A DNA stretch of 64,000 nucleotides from assembly GCA_046331665.1 (NCBI GenBank), contig JAXLQK010000035.1, positions 4,459 through 68,458 on the forward strand, written 5' to 3'. The position numbers and the translations under genes are program-made. The notes beneath the pieces are model-generated. The model saw only the letters and a program-made list of their open reading frames with translations, was not told the DNA's origin and made no database searches. Below are positions 54,828-63,469 of the stretch, one piece after another. Position 1 is the stretch's first letter. Each line of letters starts with the position of its first letter. Origin of the DNA: CAWBAT01 sp046331665 (lineage in GTDB: Bacteria; Acidobacteriota; Terriglobia; Versatilivoradales; Versatilivoraceae).

Positions 54828-56342
54828 ATGAATCCTCTCAGAACAAAGAAGGTTGTCCTTTTCCTGCCGCCCTATGAAGGGAAGGCACTGGGGCCGTGCC
54901 TGAGTCTCCTGAGCCTCGCCCCACCACTCCGGCAGGCAGGGTTTCAGGTTTCGCTCATTGATGCCGCCTTCACGCCAAATTATCGGCAACGGATCGAGAA
55001 GGAAATTTCTGACGCGGGTTGCTTTGGGCTTTCGTTGTTAACGGGGCCGATGATTCATGCAGCCATTGAGGTCAGTCAACTGGTGCGGCGGCTTCACCCC
55101 GAGATCCCCATCGTTTATGGAGGATGGCATCCGACGCTGCTTCCCGGTCAAACGCTACAGGCACCTTATGTCGATGTGATTGTCCGTGGGCAAGGGGAGA
55201 TCACTTTCCTCGAATTGTTAAACTGTTTACAGGAGGGCGCCCCACTTAGTGGAGTCCCCGGGATTTCGTACAAGGCCGGAACCCAGATTGTCCATAACCC
55301 CGACCGCCCTGTGGAATTCCTACAAAATCTTCCGACACCTGCCTACGACCTGGTCAATACGGATGAGGTTGAAAAGGCCTGTGGCATTCGCAAGACTGTC
55401 TACGCCTCCAGCGTCGGCTGTCCCTACGCCTGCAATTACTGCACCGACACTGTTTTTTATCATCGTCGCTTTAATGCCATAAACTCCGAGCGCGTTGTCC
55501 GCGAAGTCATCGAGCTCGTCCGCAGTCAACAGTTGGCTGAGGTTTCTTTTCTCGATTCGAATTTTCTGGTCGACGTGAAACGGGCCCTGGCCATCGCACG
55601 AGGAATTATAGAATCCGGGACCAGGTTTCGCTGGACGTTCCAAGCGTCTACCGACTTGTTCTGCAAGCTCACCGATGAAGAGGTGCGACTTCTCGCCATG
55701 GCGGGAGTTTCGCACATCGGGTTTGGAACTGAATCGGCATCCCTGGAGGTCCTGGCTAGGATGAATAAACCACACCAAAAAATTCGCGATATGGAAGAAA
55801 CCGCTCGCAAGTGCCACCAAGCTGATCTCAAGGCGACATTGAACTTGATTCTTGGATTTCCCGGAGAAACGGAAAGCCATCGCCTCGAGACCCTCCAGAA
55901 AATGACAGCCATCTCCATGCAATACCCGAATGTGTGCTTTTCTCCAAACGTATTCACCGCGTATCCGGGGATTCCCATTTGGCCCCAGCTTAAGGCCCTC
56001 GGATTGAAGGAACCTCAAACGCTCGAAGAATGGGCGGAGATATCTTTGGGAAGAAATCGACTCCCGTGGTTTCAAGGCAAGGAATTTCAGCGGGCAAAGC
56101 GCATGGTGTCTTGTTTCATGATGGCTCATCAGCTTCGCAAAGCCCGTTTCGGGAAGGAATCAGACTCGGGATCACCTCTCCTGAAATCGTTTTTGGCTGC
56201 GCTGAGGTGGAGAATCCGGCATCAGTTCTTCCGTTTTCCGTTGGAGTTGTGGCTGTTGAAAGCGAATGTCCCGTTTGTTTTACGGCGCTCCTTGTTGACG
56301 GGCCGCAGTCTGGGCATGGACTTGGAGCGAATCGGCTCTTAA
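54828..56342 (+). CDS. B12-binding radical SAM protein 2
   Basis: A 504-residue paralogue of radical SAM protein 1. The cobalamin domain shows GGWHPTLLPGQTLQAPY and VRGQGEITFLELL; the cluster cysteines are Cys198, Cys202 and Cys205 (GCPYACNYC). LILGFPGETESHRLE and NVFTAYPGIPIW correspond to FNIIFGFPGEGEAERRE and NIFTPYPGAPIL in the neighbour, showing tandem duplication. The start is the ATG at 54828, since the frame before it is only two codons longer with a TTG. A basic C-terminal tail rich in Arg and Phe suggests membrane contact or RNA/lipid binding; this is speculative. Confidence 0.92.
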   Translation: MNPLRTKKVVLFLPPYEGKALGPCLSLLSLAPPLRQAGFQVSLIDAAFTPNYRQRIEKEISDAGCFGLSLLTGPMIHAAIEVSQLVRRLHPEIPIVYGGWHPTLLPGQTLQAPYVDVIVRGQGEITFLELLNCLQEGAPLSGVPGISYKAGTQIVHNPDRPVEFLQNLPTPAYDLVNTDEVEKACGIRKTVYASSVGCPYACNYCTDTVFYHRRFNAINSERVVREVIELVRSQQLAEVSFLDSNFLVDVKRALAIARGIIESGTRFRWTFQASTDLFCKLTDEEVRLLAMAGVSHIGFGTESASLEVLARMNKPHQKIRDMEETARKCHQADLKATLNLILGFPGETESHRLETLQKMTAISMQYPNVCFSPNVFTAYPGIPIWPQLKALGLKEPQTLEEWAEISLGRNRLPWFQGKEFQRAKRMVSCFMMAHQLRKARFGKESDSGSPLLKSFLAALRWRIRHQFFRFPLELWLLKANVPFVLRRSLLTGRSLGMDLERIGS

Positions 56343-56382
56343 GTACAGTATGTTCAGCGAGTTCTGCGCTGAATCGAATCCT

Positions 56383-57894
56383 ATGGTTGATGTATTATTA
56401 ACCCATTCTTATCATTTGTACTTCGATCGGAAACAGGCTCGAAAGATGAAGCCCTACCCTCCGCTTGGCACTCTCTACGCTGCCTCCGTACTGAGAACTC
56501 AGGGCTTTACTGTCGCCCTCTTCGACAGCATGTTGGAGAATCCCGAAATTCACTTTGAGGCGGCCCTTCGCCAGCACCGCCCGCGGATTGTGGTTGTTTT
56601 CGAAGATAGTTTCAATTTCCTTTCGAAAATGTGCTTGCAGCGGATGCGAGAGCTCTCCTTTCTGATCCTCGATGCCTCCAAGCAATCTCAAGCCTTAACG
56701 ATTGTTCACGGCTCGGATGCCACGGACCACCAGGAGGATTACCTGGAACGGGGTTTTGATTACGTCTTGATTGGCGAAGCCGAATGGACTCTGCTGGAGT
56801 TGGTCCAGAGCTTACTGCAAGGGCAGCTTGAGAGGATACCCTCCATTCCCGGGATTGCCTATCGCTCTCCAGCCAGCTCCCGGCGAATCAACACTCCTCC
56901 GCGCCGGTTAATGCGAAACCTTGATCTCCTTCCTTTACCGGCTTGGGACCTGATCGACGGCGATCGCTATCGATTCCTATGGGAAGAGAATCATGGCTAT
57001 TTCTCCTTGAATCTCGTCTCGAGCCGCGGTTGCCCCTACCTGTGTAATTGGTGTGCCAAACCAATTTATGGAAACAGCTATAGTGTGCGTTCTCCGGAAA
57101 AAGTGGCTTTTGAGATGGCCTATCTGAAAGAACTCTGGGCTCCCGATCAATTGTGGTTTGCAGATGACATCTTTGCCTTGCCGCCGCACTGGGTAGAACA
57201 ATTTTCCCAGGCGGTCCGCCAGAAGAACGCAGTAATCCCTTTCAAGATTCAATCCCGAGTTGACTTGATGACCCTGCCCACCGCTCGCCACCTGGCCGAC
57301 GCCGGATGTTGTGAGGTTTGGATGGGGGCTGAGTCAGGTTCCCAACAGATCCTGAAGGCGATGGACAAAGGAATCGAAGTTTCGCAAATCAAAGCGGCCT
57401 GCGACAACCTGAAAACTGCCGGCATCCGACGTTGTTTTTTCCTGCAATTTGGCTATCCAGGGGAACGGTGGGAAGACATTCGAAAGACCATTGATCTTGT
57501 TCGGGCAACCCAGCCGGATGACATCGGGGTGTCGGTCTCATATCCCCTTCCCGGAACGAAGTTCCACCAAAAGGTCCTGGATCAGCTTGGCTCCAAAACC
57601 AATTGGGAAGACAGCGAAGACCTCGCCATGTTGTTTCAAGGGACTTACACCAGCGAGTTTTATCATGCCCTACGTGATGCTCTCCATTTCGAAGTCAAGC
57701 TGGCACGTTGGAGGCGGGAACGGAGAAATGATCCTCGCCCTGCCCGATATTCTCCTGATTTCAGCTTGGAAACGGATCAGGTTGCTGACGAGCGTCTACA
57801 GGAGTTGTGGGACAAAGTAACAAACCAGGAGATCGTCTGTCGCAATGCCCATCCGACAATCATGGAGGAAAATCCGGCATGGATCTGCTCTTGA
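56383..57894 (+). CDS. B12-binding radical SAM protein 3
   Basis: A 503-residue protein from the ATG at 56383 (MVDVLLTHSYHLYFDRKQ); the open frame to 56350 adds eleven unlikely residues. A cobalamin domain (about 1-150; MKPYPPLGTLYAASVL, VLIGEAE) and a radical SAM domain with Cys217, Cys221 and Cys224 (GCPYLCNWC) are followed by FADDIFALPPHW and GAESGSQQILKAMDKGIE. It pairs with radical SAM protein 4, which shares the MKPYPPLGxLY opening and the CxxxCxWC box. The last 16 bases overlap the next gene. Confidence 0.92.
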   Translation: MVDVLLTHSYHLYFDRKQARKMKPYPPLGTLYAASVLRTQGFTVALFDSMLENPEIHFEAALRQHRPRIVVVFEDSFNFLSKMCLQRMRELSFLILDASKQSQALTIVHGSDATDHQEDYLERGFDYVLIGEAEWTLLELVQSLLQGQLERIPSIPGIAYRSPASSRRINTPPRRLMRNLDLLPLPAWDLIDGDRYRFLWEENHGYFSLNLVSSRGCPYLCNWCAKPIYGNSYSVRSPEKVAFEMAYLKELWAPDQLWFADDIFALPPHWVEQFSQAVRQKNAVIPFKIQSRVDLMTLPTARHLADAGCCEVWMGAESGSQQILKAMDKGIEVSQIKAACDNLKTAGIRRCFFLQFGYPGERWEDIRKTIDLVRATQPDDIGVSVSYPLPGTKFHQKVLDQLGSKTNWEDSEDLAMLFQGTYTSEFYHALRDALHFEVKLARWRRERRNDPRPARYSPDFSLETDQVADERLQELWDKVTNQEIVCRNAHPTIMEENPAWICS

Positions 57895-59276
57895 CGCATG
57901 GCTTCTTTTTGAATGAGGACCCCAAGGAGCTTCAGATCATGAAGCCTTACCCTCCTTTGGGTTTGCTTTATTTGTCGAGCTACTTGAAGTCGAAGGGTTA
58001 TGACGTAGAAGTTTTTGATTCGACATTCCGCTCCCGTTCGGAGCTATACGATCGACTACAATCCTCCCCCCCCGGACTCCTGGGAATTTATGCCAATCTC
58101 ATGACGCGCTCCAGCGTCATTGCGATCCTTCAAGTCGCCAGGCAGTGCGGGTGGGAAATTGTCCTGGGGGGGCCTGAACCTGCCAATTACAGTGAGGAGT
58201 ACCTGGCCTCCGGGGCCGATGTCATTGTGGTTGGAGAAGGTGAGCTGACACTTGAGGAACTGCTGGCAAGGCGGCGCCACCGTCCGAAAACTTCGCTCGC
58301 CGATGTCCGCGGCGTGGTCATCCGGGGTGCAGAGCGGCATCCTCACACCACTCAACCACGAGACCTGATTCCTTCTTTGGACAGCCTCCCCTGGCCGGAT
58401 CGGGAGGCCATCGACATCGACTCCTACCTATCCTCTTGGAAAAGCTTTCATGGGAAAAGTTCGGTCTCACTGATCACGGCCCGCGGATGTCCGTACCATT
58501 GCCGCTGGTGCAGTCACGCGGTTTACGGGAAGACTCATCGCCGGCGCTCGCCTCACTCCGTGGCGGATGAGATTGAATGGATTCGGGAACGCTACAATCC
58601 GGATATGCTTTGGATCGCGGATGATGTTTTTACCATTCACCCGCGCTGGATCTTTGAATTCGCCAAGGAAATGAAGGATCGGCAACTGACCATTCCCTTC
58701 GAGTGCATCACCCGCGCCGATCGTTTCAATGAGGCCATCGCCGATGCCATGGTGGAACTCGAATGCCGTCAACTCTGGATTGGCTCTGAGAGCGGTTCCC
58801 AGCGTATTCTCGACGCCATGCAGCGCGACGTGACGGTCGATCAAATCCAGCGGGCCGTTTCTCTCTGCAAGGAACGCGGTATTCATTCCGGACTCTTTCT
58901 CATGTGGGGGTACCCAGGGGAGGAAATTACCGATATCGAAGCCACCATTGAGCATGTCAAAAGGGCCAACCCTGATCGCTTTTTGACAACAGTGGCCTAC
59001 CCCATCAAAGGAACCGACTATTTTCGTGAAATCAGCCCTTCTCTCCCAGATTTGAAGCAATGGCAACACTCCAGTGATCGCGATTACGCGGTTCGCGGCC
59101 GACGTTCGAAGTCCTATTATCATTACGCAGACCAATGGCTTCGAGATGAAATCTCCCTTCAGCGCCTACGCCAGCAGAAAGATGTTACCAACCTGGAAGA
59201 GCTTGCAAGACTGCAAGAAGGGATTTCTGAAGCACGACGTGGACTCGCTGAAACTCAGGCGGAGGTGGGAACCTAA
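57879..59276 (+). CDS. B12-binding radical SAM protein 4
   Basis: A 465-residue paralogue of radical SAM protein 3. The ATG at 57879 has GGAGGA about 10 bases upstream and begins MDLLLTHGFFLNEDPKEL; the frame open to 57807 lies wholly in the previous gene. Cobalamin domain: VLGGPEPANYSEEYLASGAD and VVGEGELTLEEL. Cluster: Cys204, Cys208 and Cys211 (GCPYHCRWC). ADDVFTIHPRW and GSESGSQRILDAMQRDV match protein 3. A charged helical C-terminus (about 420-465) is specific to it. Probably co-translated with protein 3. Confidence 0.92.
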   Translation: MDLLLTHGFFLNEDPKELQIMKPYPPLGLLYLSSYLKSKGYDVEVFDSTFRSRSELYDRLQSSPPGLLGIYANLMTRSSVIAILQVARQCGWEIVLGGPEPANYSEEYLASGADVIVVGEGELTLEELLARRRHRPKTSLADVRGVVIRGAERHPHTTQPRDLIPSLDSLPWPDREAIDIDSYLSSWKSFHGKSSVSLITARGCPYHCRWCSHAVYGKTHRRRSPHSVADEIEWIRERYNPDMLWIADDVFTIHPRWIFEFAKEMKDRQLTIPFECITRADRFNEAIADAMVELECRQLWIGSESGSQRILDAMQRDVTVDQIQRAVSLCKERGIHSGLFLMWGYPGEEITDIEATIEHVKRANPDRFLTTVAYPIKGTDYFREISPSLPDLKQWQHSSDRDYAVRGRRSKSYYHYADQWLRDEISLQRLRQQKDVTNLEELARLQEGISEARRGLAETQAEVGT

Positions 59277-59314
59277 ATCGAGGGCATGCTGAAGACACTG
59301 GAAGGGAACGCTTG

Positions 59315-60163
59315 ATGGCTGACGTGAGAAGCTTATCAAAAAATGGGTGCGCCCCAATTTCTCACTCAACCTCCATTGTTTCCTCTTTTGACTGGATTGC
59401 CCCGGACTATGATCGGATGTTTACGAATTCCCATACCGGGATTGCCCAGCGGGAGTCCGTCTGGCGGTTTACCGATCGTCTTTTTAAACCCGGGCAACGC
59501 ATTCTGGAGCTCAATTGCGGGACGGGGGTTGACGCACTGCACTTCACCCGACACGGTCTCATGGTTTCTGCCTGTGACCAGTCCGTCAAAATGATCGAAA
59601 TTGCGCGGCACCGACTTCGCCAAAGCCGATGTGAGCAGGCCGTCCAGTGCTTTCAATTGAGCATTGAGAAATTAAGCGAATGGAGAGCGCCTTACCTCTA
59701 TGACGCGGTCTTTTCCAATTTCGGAGGATTAAATTGCGTAACTGATCTCCGCAAATTCTGCGGAAATCTGGTTCCGATTCTCAAACCCGGCGGAACGGTG
59801 GTGCTCTGCCTGATGAACCGTTATTGCCTGTGGGAATGGGGCTATTTTCTTGGCCAGTTCCGTTTCAGAAAGGCATTCCGACGACTCCGCAAAGGCGGAG
59901 CGGAAATTACCTTTGGGAACCACACCACCATGCAAGTTCATTATCCAGGAGTACGCCAATGGATCGAGTGGATGAGCCCCCACTTTCGCTATAGTTCTCA
60001 TCGCTCCATTGGCTTGGCTGTTCCCCCGCCCTATGCAGAGGAATGGACTGGACAGCATCTCACATTCCTGCACGTGGCCAAATGCCTTGATGGTGTTGTC
60101 TGTTCCTGGCCAGGATTCAGAAGTTTGGGTGACCATTATCTGATGCACTTCGTCCGCCGGTGA
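59315..60163 (+). CDS. Class I SAM-dependent methyltransferase
   Basis: A 282-residue methyltransferase from the ATG at 59315, with GGAAGGGAA upstream. An N-terminal cap with YDRMFTNSHTGIAQRESVW precedes SAM motif I (ILELNCGTGVDA, 63-74) and acidic motif II region (ACDQS). The NFGGLNCV stretch and VPILKPGGTVVLCLMN fill the core. The sequence GHTxxxxxxR-like cap is typical of methyltransferases acting on lipids or polyketides, but the substrate is not readable. It follows radical SAM protein 4 by 38 bases and precedes the damaged methyltransferase by 6 bases. Confidence 0.88.
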   Translation: MADVRSLSKNGCAPISHSTSIVSSFDWIAPDYDRMFTNSHTGIAQRESVWRFTDRLFKPGQRILELNCGTGVDALHFTRHGLMVSACDQSVKMIEIARHRLRQSRCEQAVQCFQLSIEKLSEWRAPYLYDAVFSNFGGLNCVTDLRKFCGNLVPILKPGGTVVLCLMNRYCLWEWGYFLGQFRFRKAFRRLRKGGAEITFGNHTTMQVHYPGVRQWIEWMSPHFRYSSHRSIGLAVPPPYAEEWTGQHLTFLHVAKCLDGVVCSWPGFRSLGDHYLMHFVRR

Positions 60164-60169
60164 AAAGTC

Positions 60170-61154
60170 ATGCCTGATCGTGCGCCTTTCAAAGAGGCTG
60201 AAGACATTGCGAAATGGGAATTTGAACACCTCCCACAACTGTCTTGTTCACGGTGCGGAAAAATCGTTTCTGCCCGCAGGAATCACCCGATGGCCTGCAG
60301 CCATTGCCGTAAACTGCGCAAGAGCTTGTGAATGGGATCTTCAAGGCGTTACGACCCGGACGTGAAGCTTTCCAAACCTTTATTTCCGAATACGCTGCCA
60401 TCCGCCAGGCAGAAGGGCGCGGCAGTGTTTCTTCGGATTTCTATCTGGCATTGCCGCATCGGGATCTGACTAAGAGATTTGAAGGACAGTGGAAAATTCG
60501 GTCAAAGAGTTTTCAACTCGAACAGAGGTATTCCTTGCGCATTGCCGAGGACATGGGGACAGGGATGGATGTTCTCGACATTGGAGCTGGAAACGGGTGG
60601 TTGTCGTATCAACTGGCTCGCCACCGGACATCGGCCCGCTGGCCCTGGATATTCTCGTTGATGAGAAAGATGGATTTGGGAGCCGCCACTCATTTTCCTT
60701 CCCTGGGGAGGACTTTCCCTCGCTTTCAGGCGGAGATGGACTGCTTGCCCCTTTGCCGCGGAACAATTCGATATGGTGATTTTTAATGCCTCTTTCCACT
60801 ACTCAACAGATCCACGATGCAACTCTCCGTGGAGCGCGCTGTCCGCCCGTCCTCAAAAACACCTTACTGTCATCGTTGATTCCCCGATTTATCACCATGA
60901 ACGTAGTGGCCTTCGCATGGAGGAAGAATGCTGCCACCAACAGTTCCATCAGGACTTCCGGCTTCAGTCAGACTCCATCGAGTGTGGAATTTCTGACCTA
61001 CGATTCGGTGAACTAGGCCAACAATTGTCCCTTGAATGGACGATCATTCGCCCCAATTATGGACTCCGGTGGTTTGCGGCCCTTCGGGCCAAAATTGCCG
61101 GCCGGCGCGAACCCGCAGGTTCACATCCTTTGGGGCGGAAAGGCGAGCGTATGA
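60170..61154 (+). pseudogene. Zinc-ribbon class I methyltransferase with many frame changes
   Basis: The ATG at 60170 begins a protein with an N-terminal zinc ribbon (CSRC and CSHC, residues 26-29 and 43-46) whose frame ends at 60331. Downstream pieces of one methyltransferase continue in changing frames: RQAEGRGSVSSDFYLALPHRD and VLDIGAGNGWLSYQLARH, then PLALDILVDEKDGFG, then FPRFQAEMDCLP, then FDMVIFNASFHYSTD, LTVIVDSPIYHHERSG, EFLTYDSV, LEWTIIRPNYGLRW and HILWGGKASV, with a stop at 61152-61154. I count at least nine changes. The pieces read as a single ~330-residue protein in order, and the reconstructed stop overlaps the next start as ATGA. Either poor sequence or recent decay. Confidence 0.8.
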
Positions 61155-62611
61155 TCCTTCTTTTTTCACCCTCGATCCACCACACCCCGCAGTCGACGTT
61201 TTCCGCTTTCGATTTTGTCCATTGCAGCGGTTTTGGAGAAGCGGGAACCCTACCAGATCGTTGATGGGAACGTGGATCTGAGCCGCAAGAATCCCTCAGC
61301 GTGGGCGCGCACTCATCTATTGAACTCCTGGCGGTTTCCGTGATGCCCGGACCGCAAATGGTGGCAGCCATGGAGACCTGCCGCCTCGCACCATGAACGC
61401 TTCCCGCAAATTCCCATCGTCTGGGGCGGATGCGCGCCCCTCGCTGTATCCGGATGCGGCCCTCGAGCGCCCTATGTCCAGTACGTAGTCCGAGGACAAG
61501 GAGAGGATACTTTTCTCGAGCTTGTGTCGGCCATAAGAGGAATCAAGCCGCGCTCGAACAGATCCGTGGTCTGTTTAAGACCCACAAACTGAACCCGTTC
61601 ACAATCCGGAGCGAGTGCTGGCGTCCCCTGACAAGTTTCCATGGCTCCCCCTACCATCGGCTGGAGGCGGTAAAGTATATATTGCCAACCTATTTAGGGC
61701 GTCGGACGGCGGTGCATCAGGCCAGCCTTGGCTGTCCGTTTTCCTGCAATTTCTGCGGGGTCGTTACTGTGTTTGGAAGCCGGGAGAAAATGGAATCCCC
61801 TGCCCGCACCGCCGCAATTCTTCAAAATCTCCGTGAAACCTATCGTATAGATTCAATCCAATTTTACGACAACAACTTTTTTCTGAAAGAAGACCATGCT
61901 CAGGAGCTCTGCCAACGAATACGTCCTCTCCATCTGAAATGGTGGTGTGAGGCCCGGATTGACATTGTTTTGGGTTACTCCGATCAAACTCTTCAACAGA
62001 TTCGAGAGGCCGGATGCAAAATGATTTTCTTCGGAGCTGAATCGGGTTCCGATTGGGTCTTGAAGGAAATGAAGAAACAGGTACGAACGGAGCAAACGCT
62101 TCTGCTGGCTGCCAGAATCCGACGCTTTGGAATCGTTCCGGAGTTTTCCTTTGTCATCGGCAACCCCAAAGATCCGGAGCGTGACACTTCTGAATGTCTG
62201 CAATTTATCCGGAAGATTAAGAAACTCAATCCGGCCTCAGAGATTATCCTGCAGCACTACACACCAGTACCCCAGCGGGACGCCATGTATGGTGGCATTG
62301 AAACAGAGATGCAATTCCCGGCAACTGTTGAAGAATGGGCCAACGACCGCTGGTTGAACTTTACACTCCGCAAGGAACCGGGGGTAAGCTGGCTTCCTCG
62401 ACGAATCAAGAAAAAGATTGATAACTTTGAACTGGTTTTGAACTCCAGCTGGCCTACCGTGCAAGACGTCCGATTGCCGGCCTGGGGCCGCACCATGTTA
62501 AAGGGTTTGGGACGGTTGAGATATACGACCAAACTTTACTCTTACCCGATAGAACTGGAGTGGGCACAGCAGTGGATCAAGTTGAGAAAGCCCAAAATCG
62601 AGAGCCTTTGA
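61151..62611 (+). pseudogene. B12-binding radical SAM protein 5, frameshifted in its first third
   Basis: The start ATG at 61151 opens MILLFSPSIHHTPQ; then RFPLSILSIAAVLEKREPYQ, AVSVMPGPQMVAAMETCR, RFPQIPIVWGG, PSLYPDAAL, APYVQYVVRGQGEDTFLEL and ASPDKFPWLP appear in order in different frames (at least eight changes before about 61655). From PYHRLEAVKYILP onward the frame is intact to 62611. It carries the cluster box GCPFSCNFC (Cys codons at 61733, 61745 and 61754), YDNNFFLKEDHA and FFGAESGS. The cobalamin domain is in the damaged part. It belongs to a different subgroup from proteins 1-4. If the indels are real the gene is dead; if they are errors, it encodes ~487 residues. Confidence 0.82.
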
Positions 62612-62663
62612 GCAATGCCCCTTAGACAGCGCTCCTAGCCTTGGGGCTGCATGAATCAGAGCC

Positions 62664-63458
62664 ATGATGAACACGTCCTCTACAGACCAGGAGAGCAGAT
62701 TGACCTCAATCCCTTCACTGACTCCGCCCCTCCCTCCCCCTTTGTCATGGCAGACCCGAATTCATCTGTCACAACAGGACGGATTCAGCCTGTGGGCGGA
62801 AGTCTACGACAAGGATCCCAACCCGCTGGCCCAATTGTCTGAGAGAACACTCCTGGAAAAGCTCGGTCATCTCCACGAACTCCGCTTATTGGATCTGGCT
62901 TGTGGAACGGCTCATCTCCTGCCCTCACTGCTGGCACGGGGGCTCAAAGCCTGCTTGGGAATTGACTTGAATGAACAGATGCTGCAGATTGCCCGATCGA
63001 GACAAATAGAGGGCATTCAGCTCATCCAAGCCGATCTGCATGCGCTTCCCATTTTTGCGGAGAGTATCGACGTTGCTACCTTTAGCCTCGGCTTAAGCTA
63101 TTGCGGTGATTTACAGCAAATTTCTCAGGAGATCCATCGGGTCCTCAAGCCCAAGGGACGACTCCTGTGCACCGATTTCCATCCTTCCGCTGAAGCACGA
63201 GGTTGGAAACGCAGCTTCGTGGTCAACGCCCAGCAATACGAAGTTTCCCATTTGGCCTATTCTCCTCGAGACATCCTTCAGGCTTTTGAAAGAAATTTCG
63301 AATGGATTGACACCCAGGATCTTTGTTTTAACGAGCTTGAGCGCACACTTTACGAACGGTCGGGAAGATTGCAATGGTTTGAAGAACATCGCCACCAACC
63401 GGCGTTGATTTATTTTGAGTGGGAGAAGCCCGGCCACACCAGGACCTGCAACTCCTGA
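62664..63458 (+). CDS. Class I SAM-dependent methyltransferase (UbiE/BioC-like)
   Basis: A 264-residue methyltransferase_11-type enzyme. A cap (WAEVYDKDPNPLAQLSER) precedes SAM motif I (LLDLACGTAH, 75-84), GIDLNEQMLQIA (motif II) and IHRVLKPKGRLLCTDFHP (post-III). The start among several nearby ATGs is uncertain; 62664 is used. It follows radical SAM protein 5 by 52 bases. The fold resembles quinone or biotin methyltransferases, but neighbours point to the cluster's own product. Confidence 0.88.
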   Translation: MMNTSSTDQESRLTSIPSLTPPLPPPLSWQTRIHLSQQDGFSLWAEVYDKDPNPLAQLSERTLLEKLGHLHELRLLDLACGTAHLLPSLLARGLKACLGIDLNEQMLQIARSRQIEGIQLIQADLHALPIFAESIDVATFSLGLSYCGDLQQISQEIHRVLKPKGRLLCTDFHPSAEARGWKRSFVVNAQQYEVSHLAYSPRDILQAFERNFEWIDTQDLCFNELERTLYERSGRLQWFEEHRHQPALIYFEWEKPGHTRTCNS

Positions 63459-63469
63459 ACAAGACTCCA

